Positions 54,400 through 62,109 are shown, numbered from the stretch's first letter. The stretch: 64,000 nucleotides of DNA from PNON01 sp963757065 (GCA_963757065.1 CAVWQC010000007.1:372001-436000), one strand, 5' to 3'. Translations and numbers: made by a program. The notes: a model not told the origin generated them from the letters alone.

Positions 54400-55077
54400 A
54401 TGAAAGAACATATTTTGATAATAGAAGACGATGAAGCAATCCTCCGCATATTAAGGCGGGGTTTATCTTTCGAATCATATCAGGTGGACACAGCAGTAGA
54501 TGGGCAGGAAGGTTTGCTGAAAGCAAGGGAGCTGCATCCGGATTTGATCATTTTAGATTGGATGCTGCCGGGTATGGACGGCTTGGAAGTATGCCGCCGA
54601 TTAAGATCAACCGGTCCAATTCCAATTCTAATGCTGACTGCGAAAGACACAATTCGCGATCGTGTTCAAGGTCTGGATGCAGGCGCAGATGATTACCTGG
54701 TAAAACCATTTGAATTGGATGAATTACTCGCCAGGATACGTGCGCTATTACGTAGAACCCAGCCTGAAAGGATACCGGTTTTATCATTTGTTGATCTTTC
54801 TCTTGACACTTCTTCCCGTCTAGCCACTCGTAACGGTAGAGAGATCCAATTGACTGCAAAAGAATATGATCTCCTGGAGTTATTTCTACGGCACCCCCGG
54901 CAGGTGCTTACGAGGGAAGTAATATTTGACCGGGTGTGGGGATATGACTTTGGCGGAGAATCAAATGTTTTGGATGTATATATTCGCTATCTACGGCAAA
55001 AGCTGGTTGTAGGAGATGAACAACAATTGATCCACACTGCTCGAGGTGTGGGTTATGTCTTGCGCGAAATGCCCTGA
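54400..55077 (+). CDS. OmpR-family response regulator
   Basis: A 225-residue two-component regulator. Receiver domain (1-118) with the acidic pair in IIEDDEAI, phospho-Asp in LIILDWMLPGMDG (about 53), Thr in MLTAKD and Lys in YLVKPFELDELLARI; then a winged-helix DNA-binding domain (about 128-225; LTAKEYDLLELFLRHP, VYIRYLRQKL). ATG 54400 follows AAAGGTGAG. The stop overlaps the ATG of the kinase, so both are co-translated. Targets are unknown. Confidence 0.96.
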   Translation: MKEHILIIEDDEAILRILRRGLSFESYQVDTAVDGQEGLLKARELHPDLIILDWMLPGMDGLEVCRRLRSTGPIPILMLTAKDTIRDRVQGLDAGADDYLVKPFELDELLARIRALLRRTQPERIPVLSFVDLSLDTSSRLATRNGREIQLTAKEYDLLELFLRHPRQVLTREVIFDRVWGYDFGGESNVLDVYIRYLRQKLVVGDEQQLIHTARGVGYVLREMP

Positions 55078-56453
55078 TGTCGCTTCGTTACCAGCTCACT
55101 TTACTTTATTCCCTTTTGGCCGGGTTTATCCTACTTATATATGGTCTGGGTGTATATTCACTTGTCAGTGTGATGCTGATAGATCAAATTGATATTTCAT
55201 TGACGAATACCGCCCAGGATTTGATAACCAATACCCGGATGAATTCTCTGGATGAAATTGAGATAAGCCGTATTCCTTCCATGGATGCCACCTCAACCAT
55301 CTACCTTCAAATCTGGGACAGTAAAAGCAGATTAAAAATATCCTCAGCCAATATTTCCCGGTTGGGGAAATCACTCGACCCGGATGGGTTAAAGGTGCTG
55401 CAGCCGATTTTCCGGGATACAAGACTTAACGAAACCTCTCTGCGCGTTCTCAGCGTTCCTTTAGAAGTTGACGGACGAAAAATGGCTGTACTCCAGGTGG
55501 GCACAAATAGGGGAATTGTGGATTTACTTCAAAAAATATTGATCTCTGTCATGGGAATTGTAATGATTATTTCAGTTACCCTGGCGGGATTGGCGGGTTG
55601 GTTGGGGACCGGGCAGGTCCTTACGCCTCTTGAAAAAGTGACCCTGGCAGCAATGAACATTACCAATGCAGATGATCTCTCACGGAGAATACCAAATCCG
55701 GGTAAAGATAAAAATGAAATTGGTTTGTTGATCGATGCCTTTAACCAGACTCTTGATCGGCTGGAATATCTATTTAACCGGCAAAAAAGATTTATGGCTG
55801 ATGTCAGTCATGAGTTGCGTACACCTTTAACTGTCATCAAGGGGAATGTGGGTTTATTAAGGATGATGAAAGAGCCTGATGAAGAATCGCTCGCCAGCAT
55901 CGAAACAGAAGTGGACAGGTTGACGCGCATGGTTGGAGACCTTCTGCTGCTCGCCCAGGCGGAAGCTGGCAAGCTGGAATTGAATTTACAACCGGTCGAG
56001 TTGGATACGGTGTTATTGGAAGTGTTGCAGCAGGCGAAAATACTTGCCGGTAACCGGATTACAATAAAACTTACTGAAATCGACCAAATCCAGGTTACTG
56101 GTGATCGGGATAGGTTAAAACAGGTGTTTATTAACCTGCTTGCCAATGCTGTAAAATATACACCTCCAGGCGGAACTGTATATCTGGCTATTAAAAAAGT
56201 GGGTGACCAGGTCCAAACTGTTATTGAAGATACCGGGCCAGGCATCCCTGCCAAAGACTTGCCCCATATCTTTGAAAGATTTTATCGGGGCGATAAAGCC
56301 CGCACCCGTTCCGCAGATGGCAGCAGCTTCGGTTTAGGCCTATCGATCGCCTACTGGATCATCAAAAATCATAATGGAAGGATCGAAGTAAAATCCAAGG
56401 AAGGATCAGGTACGACCTTTTCAGTTTGGCTGCCATTGGCTGGGGGAAAATGA
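55077..56453 (+). CDS. Membrane sensor histidine kinase
   Basis: A 458-residue partner of the regulator just upstream. Two membrane helices (about 8-32 and 155-180) flank an extracellular sensor of about 120 residues; HAMP (about 180-235), HisKA with His in DVSHELRTPLTVIKG (about 244), HATPase (about 345-455) with N box QVFINLLANAVKY, G1 VIEDTGPGIP and G2 SSFGLGLSIAYWI. The organisation is like PhoR/BaeS-type kinases. The signal is unknown. Confidence 0.96.
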   Translation: MSLRYQLTLLYSLLAGFILLIYGLGVYSLVSVMLIDQIDISLTNTAQDLITNTRMNSLDEIEISRIPSMDATSTIYLQIWDSKSRLKISSANISRLGKSLDPDGLKVLQPIFRDTRLNETSLRVLSVPLEVDGRKMAVLQVGTNRGIVDLLQKILISVMGIVMIISVTLAGLAGWLGTGQVLTPLEKVTLAAMNITNADDLSRRIPNPGKDKNEIGLLIDAFNQTLDRLEYLFNRQKRFMADVSHELRTPLTVIKGNVGLLRMMKEPDEESLASIETEVDRLTRMVGDLLLLAQAEAGKLELNLQPVELDTVLLEVLQQAKILAGNRITIKLTEIDQIQVTGDRDRLKQVFINLLANAVKYTPPGGTVYLAIKKVGDQVQTVIEDTGPGIPAKDLPHIFERFYRGDKARTRSADGSSFGLGLSIAYWIIKNHNGRIEVKSKEGSGTTFSVWLPLAGGK

Positions 56454-56475
56454 AAAGGAACATTTTTCATTTTCT
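56446..56475 (+). terminator. Probable terminator after the two-component genes
   Basis: GAAAATGAAAA and TTTTTCATTTTC pair over a six-base loop; it overlaps the stop codon and ends in a T-rich tail. AT-rich, so moderate strength. Confidence 0.55.
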
Positions 56476-56573
56476 ATTCTTGTTTCTCTATGTATTCATC
56501 CCCAAATATTGACTCAGACCCCAATTCCTGATAGACTCCGTCTTCGCTGTGTCAGGGTATTTCTTTGCATACC

Positions 56574-56606
56574 TTGCCTAGAGGCGGTGCATTTGGTATA
56601 ATGCAC
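56574..56606 (+). promoter_or_regulatory. Promoter of the tRNA-tuf cluster with overlapping inverted repeat
   Basis: TTGCCT (56574-56579), 17-base spacer, perfect TATAAT (56597-56602). A 7-bp perfect inverted repeat GTGCATT-N6-AATGCAC (56587-56593 and 56600-56606) straddles the -10, so a dimeric regulator could block it. The first tRNA begins about 30 bases after the expected start. Confidence 0.75.
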
Positions 56607-56637
56607 TCCGCGATAAAAGGTTATTTAACATTCGAAC

Positions 56638-56710
56638 GCCGACGTAGCTCAATCGGCTGAGCAACCGCCTTGTAAGTGGTAGGTTATGGGTTCGATTCCC
56701 ATCGTCGGCT
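56638..56710 (+). tRNA. tRNA-Thr (UGU)
   Basis: A 73-base cloverleaf. Acceptor GCCGACG/CGTCGGC, D arm GCTC...GAGC, anticodon stem ACCGC/GTGGT with loop CTTGTAA (anticodon TGT), T arm TGGG-TTCGATT-CCCA. The CCA end is not encoded. First of three tRNAs ahead of tuf. Confidence 0.97.
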
Positions 56711-56766
56711 CACGTTGTAAGCAAGCGGTCGGTGCAGCGAATAGTTCTTTGATCGCAGGTAAGCTC

Positions 56767-56849
56767 GGGCGGTTACCCAAGTGGCCAAAGGGGACTGACT
56801 GTAAATCAGTTGTCAGACGACTTCGGAGGTTCAAATCCTTCACCGCCCA
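56767..56849 (+). tRNA. tRNA-Tyr (GUA)
   Basis: An 83-base tRNA with the long variable arm expected for bacterial Tyr. Acceptor GGGCGGT/ACCGCCC, anticodon stem ACTGA/TCAGT with loop CTGTAAA (anticodon GTA). CCA is not encoded. Confidence 0.97.
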
Positions 56850-56905
56850 CTGGGTCATATACCTACGGAATACTGGCCAGAGGGCTGATTCTGAGGTAAC
56901 AGCAA

Positions 56906-56978
56906 GCCCTCATAGCTCAGTTGGTAGAGCGCGTTCTTGGTAAGAACGAGGTCATGGGTTCGAATCCCATTGAGGGCT
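56906..56978 (+). tRNA. tRNA-Thr (GGU)
   Basis: A 73-base tRNA: acceptor GCCCTCA/TGAGGGC, anticodon stem CGTTC/GAACG with loop TTGGTAA (anticodon GGT). CCA is not encoded. It lies 44 bp before tuf, matching the old Thr-Tyr-(Gly)-Thr-tuf order but without the Gly gene. Confidence 0.97.
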
Positions 56979-57022
56979 CATGCTGATGTAATTAACTATT
57001 ATGTCTTGTAAGGAGAAGGAAA

Positions 57023-58225
57023 ATGGCGAAGCAAAAATTTGATCGGTCGAAGCCGCACTTGAATGTAGGGACCATGGGTCACATTGACCATGGGAAAACC
57101 ACTTTGACCGCGGCGATCACCAAATACTGCCAGATGAAAGGTTTGGCAGAGTACAAAGCATATGATCAGATCGATAACGCACCGGAAGAGAAAGCGCGCG
57201 GTATCACGATCAACATTGCGCACGTGGAATACCAGACCGAGAAACGGCACTACGCCCACGTCGACATGCCGGGACACCGTGACTACATCAAGAACATGAT
57301 CACAGGTGCCGCGCAGGTGGATGGAGCGATCCTGGTAGTAGCAGCACCGGATGGACCGATGCCGCAGACCAAAGAGCACGTATTGTTGGCCCGCCAGGTG
57401 GAAGTACCGAGCATCGTCGTCTACCTGAACAAGATCGACCAGATGAACGATCCGGAGTTGTTGGAACTGGTGGAACTGGAACTGCGCGAAATGCTGACCA
57501 GCTACAAATTCCCCGGGGACACCACCCCGATCGTACGCGGATCAGCCTTGCAGGCATTGGAAAGCAAGAGCACGGATCCGGAAGCACCCGAATACGCCAG
57601 CATCAAAGAACTGCTGCGAGTGGTGGATGAATACATTCCCGAGCCGGTGCGCGCCATGGACAAACCGTTCATGATGCCGGTGGAAGATGTCTTCTCGATC
57701 AAAGGCCGCGGGACAGTGGTCACCGGTCGTGTGGATCGCGGCAAGATCAAAGTTGGTGAAGCCGTGGAGATCGTTGGACTGCAGGAAAAGACCCGCAGCT
57801 CAGTGTGCACGGGTGTGGAAATGTTCCACAAACTGTTGGATGAAGGACTGGCTGGAGACAACCTGGGCTTACTGCTGCGCGGAATAGAGCGTGGAGACGT
57901 GGAGCGCGGACAGGTCATCGCCAAACCGGGATCCATCACCCCGCACAAGAAATTCATGAGCGAAGTGTACGTATTGAGAAAAGACGAAGGCGGACGGCAC
58001 AAAGCATTCTTCACTGGCTATCGGCCGCAGTTCTACATTCGAACCATGGACGTGACCGGTAACATCAAGCTGCCCGATGGAGTTGAAATGGTCATGCCGG
58101 GCGACAATGTCAACCTGGAAGTGGAATTGATCATCCCTGTAGCATTGGAGCAGGGTTCAAAGTTTGCTATTCGAGAAGGTGGTCTGACGGTTGGTGCCGG
58201 TGTGATCACTAAAATACTGGACTAA
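57023..58225 (+). CDS. tuf: Elongation factor Tu
   Basis: A 400-residue GTPase that brings aminoacyl-tRNA to the ribosome. G1 GHIDHGKTT (about 19), the switch II motif DMPGHRDY (about 81), G4 NKID (about 136), then beta-barrel domains 2 and 3 with the tRNA-contact region FRKDEGGRHKAF-like segment and the C-terminal GGLTVGAGVITKILD. GGAGAAGG precedes ATG 57023. The codon use is strongly biased (few AT-ending codons), as expected for a top-expressed gene. No frameshift. Confidence 0.99.
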   Translation: MAKQKFDRSKPHLNVGTMGHIDHGKTTLTAAITKYCQMKGLAEYKAYDQIDNAPEEKARGITINIAHVEYQTEKRHYAHVDMPGHRDYIKNMITGAAQVDGAILVVAAPDGPMPQTKEHVLLARQVEVPSIVVYLNKIDQMNDPELLELVELELREMLTSYKFPGDTTPIVRGSALQALESKSTDPEAPEYASIKELLRVVDEYIPEPVRAMDKPFMMPVEDVFSIKGRGTVVTGRVDRGKIKVGEAVEIVGLQEKTRSSVCTGVEMFHKLLDEGLAGDNLGLLLRGIERGDVERGQVIAKPGSITPHKKFMSEVYVLRKDEGGRHKAFFTGYRPQFYIRTMDVTGNIKLPDGVEMVMPGDNVNLEVELIIPVALEQGSKFAIREGGLTVGAGVITKILD

Positions 58226-58269
58226 AGGAGCAGTAGTGTCCTTTATCGGGCATTACAATTGATTATAAA

Positions 58270-58440
58270 ATGGCATCAAAAAAGAAAGACGTCCGACCAG
58301 TAATTACACTGGCTTGCTCAGAGTGCAAAGAGCGTAACTATACATCCGAAAAAAACAGGCGCAATGACCCCGGACGTATGGAACTGCAGAAATATTGTTC
58401 ACGTTGCAAGAAACACACAGCGCATCGCGAGACAAAGTAG
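58270..58440 (+). CDS. rpmG: 50S ribosomal protein L33
   Basis: A 56-residue protein, MASKKKDVRPVITLACSECK at the start, with two CxxC zinc pairs (CSEC and CSRC) and KYCSRCKKHTAHRETK at the end, the zinc-binding form of L33. It is shorter than most gene-calling limits. It lies between tuf and tRNA-Trp, the usual place in Gram-positive-like genomes. No strong Shine-Dalgarno is visible; GGAGCAGTAG after tuf is 40 bases away. Confidence 0.95.
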   Translation: MASKKKDVRPVITLACSECKERNYTSEKNRRNDPGRMELQKYCSRCKKHTAHRETK

Positions 58441-58492
58441 GCTAAATATATTACAGATCAGCGGAGTATTAATTTCCGCTGATCGATAAAAT

Positions 58493-58568
58493 AGGCCAGT
58501 AGCTCAATTGGCAGAGTGCCTGTCTCCAAAACAGGAGGTTGAGGGTTCGATTCCTTCCTGGCCTGCCA
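58493..58568 (+). tRNA. tRNA-Trp (CCA)
   Basis: Acceptor AGGCCAG/CTGGCCT, anticodon stem CCTGT/ACAGG with loop CTCCAAA (anticodon CCA), T arm GAGGG-TTCGATT-CCTTC. Unlike the three tRNAs before tuf, the 3' CCA is encoded (58566-58568). Located between rpmG and secE as in many bacteria. Confidence 0.97.
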
Positions 58569-58577
58569 AATAAAGCG

Positions 58578-58603
58578 AACGCCGTCTTTAAAGGCGGCGT
58601 TTT
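58578..58603 (+). terminator. Hairpin between tRNA-Trp and secE
   Basis: AACGCCG-TCTTTAAAGG-CGGCGTT with TTTT. It may end tRNA processing units or partly terminate before secE. Confidence 0.65.
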
Positions 58604-58643
58604 ACCCGTAACATCCCTCACTGAGGGGAATAAGGAGATTGTA

Positions 58644-58856
58644 GTGGCAGAAAAAATCGAAAAAGCGAAATTACCAAATGTCCTTAAGCGATATTATCGT
58701 GAGACCATGGGAGAAATCCGCAAAGTTAACTGGCCTACAACTAAAGAAGCTTTACATTTAACACGGATAGTTCTAATTGTGCTTGTCATTATGGCTGCGA
58801 TATTAGGTCTATTGGATTTCGTATTTTCGAAGATCATCGGATTGATTCTGGCCTAA
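58644..58856 (+). CDS. secE: Preprotein translocase subunit SecE
   Basis: A 70-residue single-helix SecE. GTG 58644 is chosen because TAAGGAG lies seven bases upstream; the longer frame to the left runs back through the tRNA-Trp gene. Amphipathic segment ETMGEIRKVNWPTTKEAL, the SecE signature, precedes the membrane helix IVLIVLVIMAAILGLLDFVF. With SecY it forms the protein-conducting channel. nusG follows, the near-universal order. Confidence 0.96.
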   Translation: MAEKIEKAKLPNVLKRYYRETMGEIRKVNWPTTKEALHLTRIVLIVLVIMAAILGLLDFVFSKIIGLILA

Positions 58857-58894
58857 TAAGGTCTCTTTTAACGGAATGTAGGAGTCAAAAGCAA

Positions 58895-59572
58895 ATGGAC
58901 GCGCAGGAAAATCAAGAATTCGAAGAACCGAAGGAATCAGAAACTTCTGATGAAGTCAAGAAATCAGAAGGTCCTGGCGCGCCCCTCAGCATGGATACCC
59001 CGGGTGCACCAGAACTGACAATCCAACAATCCATTGAAGAAGCTGGAGATACTCGCGCCTGGTATGTCATCCATTGCTATTCAGGGTATGAGAATAAAGT
59101 CCGCCATAATCTTGAACAACGTATTGAAACCATGGGAATGAAAGACAAGATCTTTGATGTTGTCATCCCAACCCAGGAAGAGATCGAAGTAAAAGATGGA
59201 AAACGGAAAACAGTAGAGCGCCATGTTTTCCCGGGATACGTGCTGGTAAACATGATCCTGACTGAAGACTCCTGGTATGTTGTTCGTAATACCCCGGGAG
59301 TAACCGGTTTCGTTGGAATGGGGAATGTTCCGACACCATTACGGTCAGATGAAGTATCCCAAATCCTGCGCCGTATGGAAGCAGAAACACCTGTAGTAAA
59401 AGTAACATTCAAGGTTGGCGAACGCGTCCGAATTGTAGATGGTCCGTTCAATGATTTCAGAGGCAATGTATCAGAAATTGATATGGAACGGACAAAAGTC
59501 CGGGTAATGGTCAATTTCTTCGGTAGAGAAACGCCGGTTGAGTTGGACTTTTTACAGGTGGAACGAGCGTAA
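58895..59572 (+). CDS. nusG: Transcription termination/antitermination factor NusG
   Basis: A 225-residue NusG. An acidic, disordered N-terminal extension of about 50 residues (rich in Glu, Ser, Pro) precedes the NGN domain (about 55-165; WYVIHCYSGYENKV, PGYVLVNM) that binds RNA polymerase. The C-terminal KOW domain (about 173-225; GERVRIVDGPFNDFRG) can bind Rho or ribosomal S10. The extension is a lineage trait of unknown role. AGGAG precedes ATG 58895. Rho itself is encoded at 30685. Confidence 0.97.
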   Translation: MDAQENQEFEEPKESETSDEVKKSEGPGAPLSMDTPGAPELTIQQSIEEAGDTRAWYVIHCYSGYENKVRHNLEQRIETMGMKDKIFDVVIPTQEEIEVKDGKRKTVERHVFPGYVLVNMILTEDSWYVVRNTPGVTGFVGMGNVPTPLRSDEVSQILRRMEAETPVVKVTFKVGERVRIVDGPFNDFRGNVSEIDMERTKVRVMVNFFGRETPVELDFLQVERA

Positions 59573-59613
59573 TAATTTATTTGGTATTATCGATCCCTGT
59601 GGGATCGAAACAG

Positions 59614-59650
59614 GTGGAAGGATGAACCTCGAATCATCCGTTATGACCAC
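59614..59650 (+). promoter_or_regulatory. L1-binding-like leader motif before rplK
   Basis: GTGG (59614-59617) pairs with CCAC (59647-59650); inside, GGATGA (59620-59625) pairs with TCATCC (59634-59639). The strands are joined by two bases on the 5' side and seven (GTTATGA) on the 3' side. The TATGACCAC ending just before AAAGGAG resembles the L1 site on 23S rRNA and on archaeal/bacterial L1 mRNAs, so L1 could repress rplKA translation. Confidence 0.6.
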
Positions 59651-59664
59651 AAAGGAGAAAAAAA

Positions 59665-60090
59665 GTGGCAAAGAAAATTAAAGCAATAGTAAAGTTGAAT
59701 ATTACTGCCGGAAAAGCAAATCCGGCACCCCCGATCGGTCCTGCCCTGGCAGGTCACGGGTTAAACATTATGGCTTTCTGCAAAGAGTATAATGCCCGCA
59801 CCAATAACAAAACGGGAGAAATAATTCCTGCAGAGATCACCATTTTTTCTGATGGTTCCTTTACATTCGTATTAAAATCATCCCCGGCGGCAGTACTTTT
59901 ACGAAAAGCTGCAGGAATCGAAAAAGGATCCGCGGAACCCAACCGTACAAAAGTCGGCAAAGTAACTCGAGCTCAACTGCGCGAAATTGCTGAGCTCAAG
60001 GCTAAAGATATGAATTCCTTTGATATTGAAGCTTCCATGCGGCAAATCGAAGGAACTGCCCTGAATATGGGCTTGACAGTCGAAAATTAA
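59665..60090 (+). CDS. rplK: 50S ribosomal protein L11
   Basis: A 141-residue protein of the GTPase-associated centre. GTG 59665 follows AAAGGAG. N-terminal KLNITAGKANPAPPIGPALAGHGLNIMAFCKEYN-type sequence (partly: NPAPPIGPALAGHG) binds thiostrepton-type drugs and L10/L12 stalk factors; the C-terminal part (about 75-141) binds 23S rRNA. Its Lys residues are the targets of PrmA, encoded at 23265. Confidence 0.98.
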   Translation: MAKKIKAIVKLNITAGKANPAPPIGPALAGHGLNIMAFCKEYNARTNNKTGEIIPAEITIFSDGSFTFVLKSSPAAVLLRKAAGIEKGSAEPNRTKVGKVTRAQLREIAELKAKDMNSFDIEASMRQIEGTALNMGLTVEN

Positions 60091-60095
60091 CCCCT

Positions 60096-60127
60096 GTGGG
60101 AGGGTTTTCTGAACCCGCCTGAACCAC
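60096..60127 (+). promoter_or_regulatory. L1-binding-like leader motif before rplA
   Basis: The same design as before rplK: outer GTGG (60096-60099)/CCAC (60124-60127), inner GGGTT (60102-60106)/AACCC (60112-60116), two bases on the 5' side and seven (GCCTGAA) on the 3' side, immediately before CTAGGAG and rplA. Confidence 0.55.
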
Positions 60128-60139
60128 CTAGGAGAAAAA

Positions 60140-60862
60140 ATGGCAAAACACGGTAAGAAATACCTGGCTGCGAAAGCCAAAATCGATGCTGATAAAGCAT
60201 ATTTACCAGTCGAAGCAGTTAACCTGGTAAAAGAAACATCCACTACAAAATTTGATGCAACTGTCGAAGTCCACATGCGCATGGGTTTGGACCCACGCCA
60301 GGCAGACCAGATGGTGCGTGATGTCGTCGTACTTCCTCATGGACTAGGAAAAACAGTCCGGGTGCTCGTTTTTGCACAAGGCGAAGCCGCAACTTTAGCT
60401 CTAGCTGCCGGTGCGGATTATATTTGCGATAATGATGAAATGGTCAACAAAATATTAGGCGGTTGGACTGACTTTGATGTCGCCATGGCCACCCCTGATA
60501 TGATGGGAAAAGTTGGTAAACTCGGCCGTGTTTTGGGTCCGCGTGGTTTAATGCCAAACCCAAAAGCTGGAACTGTTGCCCCTGGTGAGGATCTGCCTCG
60601 TGTCATTCAGGAAGCGAAAGCTGGACGTGTTGAATTCCGACTGGATAAAACGGCGAACATACATGCTCCCATCGGAAAAGTTTCATTTGAAAGCACCAAA
60701 CTTTTTGATAACCTGGCTGCCCTGATGAATGCGATCAAGAAGGCCAAGCCATCAGCCTCAAAAGGTATCTATATTAAACATATTACTGTTACCTCAACCA
60801 TGGGACCCGGCATCAAGTTGGACACCATGGCTGCCCAATCAATGTCAGAAGCAGGGGAATAG
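60140..60862 (+). CDS. rplA: 50S ribosomal protein L1
   Basis: A 240-residue L1-stalk protein that helps release tRNA from the E site. Both domains are visible: domain I at the two ends (FDATVEVHMRMGLDPRQADQ in part near the start; IYIKHITVTSTMGPGIKLD near the end) and inserted domain II with GRVLGPRGLMPNPKAGTV (about 132-149), the family signature. It should bind its own leader motifs upstream. TAGGAG precedes ATG 60140. Confidence 0.98.
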   Translation: MAKHGKKYLAAKAKIDADKAYLPVEAVNLVKETSTTKFDATVEVHMRMGLDPRQADQMVRDVVVLPHGLGKTVRVLVFAQGEAATLALAAGADYICDNDEMVNKILGGWTDFDVAMATPDMMGKVGKLGRVLGPRGLMPNPKAGTVAPGEDLPRVIQEAKAGRVEFRLDKTANIHAPIGKVSFESTKLFDNLAALMNAIKKAKPSASKGIYIKHITVTSTMGPGIKLDTMAAQSMSEAGE

Positions 60863-60864
60863 AG

Positions 60865-60961
60865 TATAATACGAGTTAATTGAATAATATGCTTCGCCGC
60901 AGACAGCCGGTGCCTGTTCAGATAATGTTACAGGCTTAATGAAATGCCAGCCGAGGTGAGG
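60865..60961 (+). promoter_or_regulatory. Promoter -10 and ribosomal L10 leader
   Basis: A TATAAT at 60865-60870 could start rplJL separately from rplKA (a weak ATGTCA lies 17 bases before it). The leader at about 60892-60961 has the L10-leader signature: GCCGCAGACAGCCGGTGCCTG region in front, a hairpin CCTGTTC...ACAGGC, and GCCAGCCGAGGTG closing it. L10(L12)4 binds such leaders and represses rplJL. Confidence 0.8.
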
Positions 60962-60995
60962 ACTTAAGAAACAATCATATTTGAATTGTTATTGG

Positions 60996-61038
60996 TCTTT
61001 GCCCGATGGAAAATTATCAGGCAAAGATTTTTTTATTT
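60996..61038 (+). terminator. Attenuator hairpin before rplJ
   Basis: TCTTTGCCCGAT pairs with ATCAGGCAAAGA (one mismatch) over an eight-base loop and is followed by TTTTTTTATTTT: a strong intrinsic terminator 30 bases before the rplJ start. It makes the L10 leader a transcription attenuator. Confidence 0.85.
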
Positions 61039-61064
61039 TATATCAGGAAGGAGGTGAAAATACA

Positions 61065-61586
61065 TTGGCTTTCAGTAAAAAACATAAAGGTGCAATGCAA
61101 GAACAATATAATACCTGGCTGAAGAAAAGTCAGGCAATGATCATGGTCGAGTATTCTGGTTTGGATATGAAGGGAATCAATGCCATCCGTGCAAAAGCTC
61201 GTGATGCAGGTGGAGAATTCCATGTAGTGAAGAATACATTGCTTTCAAATGTGTTCAAGGCACAGAATATTACAATTGATGAAAAACTACTCTCAGGTTC
61301 CACTGCGGTGGGTTTTGCATTCAATGATGCGCCAGCAATGGCAAAGGCAATGACCGATTTCGTAAAAGGTAATGAAGTCTTTAAGGTTAAGGGCGGTTAC
61401 CTCGGAAATCAGACAATGAACGCTTCGCAGATCAAGGCTTTGGCTGATCTACCGCCACTACCAGTGATGCGTGCAAAACTGCTTGGACTGCTGCAGACTC
61501 CTGCCAGTCAGCTTGTTCGAACCCTGGCCGAACCCGCTCGCGGGTTGGCATCTGTGGTCAGAGCGTATTCTGAAAAGGGTGCGTAA
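61065..61586 (+). CDS. rplJ: 50S ribosomal protein L10
   Basis: A 173-residue stalk base protein. The start is TTG 61065, placed by AAGGAGGTGA eight bases upstream; an in-frame start at 60981 would run through the attenuator. N-terminal rRNA/L11-binding domain (AMIMVEYSGLDMKGINAIRA in part, about 22-40; FHVVKNTLLSNV), then the C-terminal helix (LLGLLQTPASQLVRTLAEPA) that carries the L7/L12 dimers. Confidence 0.96.
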   Translation: MAFSKKHKGAMQEQYNTWLKKSQAMIMVEYSGLDMKGINAIRAKARDAGGEFHVVKNTLLSNVFKAQNITIDEKLLSGSTAVGFAFNDAPAMAKAMTDFVKGNEVFKVKGGYLGNQTMNASQIKALADLPPLPVMRAKLLGLLQTPASQLVRTLAEPARGLASVVRAYSEKGA

Positions 61587-61597
61587 TCATAAATATG

Positions 61598-61633
61598 AGA
61601 ATCGAAAATCGAGAATAGAAAATCGAGGATCGA
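61598..61633 (+). repeat. Purine-rich short-unit repeat tract (copy 3)
   Basis: GAGAATCG, GAAAATCG, GAGAATAG, GAAAATCG, GAGGATCG in series between rplJ and rplL, within the ribosomal protein operon. Same unit type and same strand sense as the tracts at 13420 and 19440. Confidence 0.75.
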
Positions 61634-61671
61634 TAACAATTAAATTATCAAAATTGTAAGGAGAATTTGAA

Positions 61672-62052
61672 ATGGCTGATTTAGCTAAACTCGTAGATGC
61701 ATTAAGCGCCCTATCCGTTTTGGAAGCCGCTGAACTGGTGAAACAACTGGAAGAAAAATGGGGTGTTTCCGCTGCTGCCCCTGTTGCCGTAGCTGCTGCA
61801 GGCGCTGTTGGTGGTGCTGCTGCTGAACCCGTGGAAGAAAAGACAGAATTTGATGTCATTATCAAAGATCCCGGTGCCAAGAAGATCGAAGTTATCAAGG
61901 TCATCCGTCAACTGACCAACCTTGGTCTGGTCGAAGCCAAGAATATGGCCGAAACTGCTGGAGCTAAGGTGCTCGCTGGTGTTACCAAGGATGCTGCTGC
62001 CGATGGCAAGAGCAAATTGGAAGCTGCCGGTGCAACAATTGAAGTTGCCTAA
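61672..62052 (+). CDS. rplL: 50S ribosomal protein L7/L12
   Basis: A 126-residue stalk protein. N-terminal dimer domain (LAKLVDALSALSVLEAAELVKQ in part), Ala-rich hinge (AAAPVAVAAAGAVGGAAAEP, about 38-57) and the C-terminal factor-binding domain (FDVIIKDPGAKKIEVIKVIR..., GLVEAKNMAE, AAGATIEVA end). It recruits EF-Tu/EF-G. AAGGAGAA precedes ATG 61672. Last gene of the block. Confidence 0.98.
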   Translation: MADLAKLVDALSALSVLEAAELVKQLEEKWGVSAAAPVAVAAAGAVGGAAAEPVEEKTEFDVIIKDPGAKKIEVIKVIRQLTNLGLVEAKNMAETAGAKVLAGVTKDAAADGKSKLEAAGATIEVA

Positions 62053-62076
62053 GCTTTAATAATTTGTTGAGAATTA

Positions 62077-62109
62077 ACATCCTGCCCACAAAGCAGGATG
62101 TTTTTTTTT
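62077..62109 (+). terminator. Terminator after rplL
   Basis: ACATCCTGC-CCACAAA-GCAGGATGT with eight further T. Textbook intrinsic terminator, 24 bp after the stop. Confidence 0.97.

Noticed and set aside
56649..56943. Open frames running over the tRNA genes
   Set aside because: They read through three well-formed tRNAs; a common false call.
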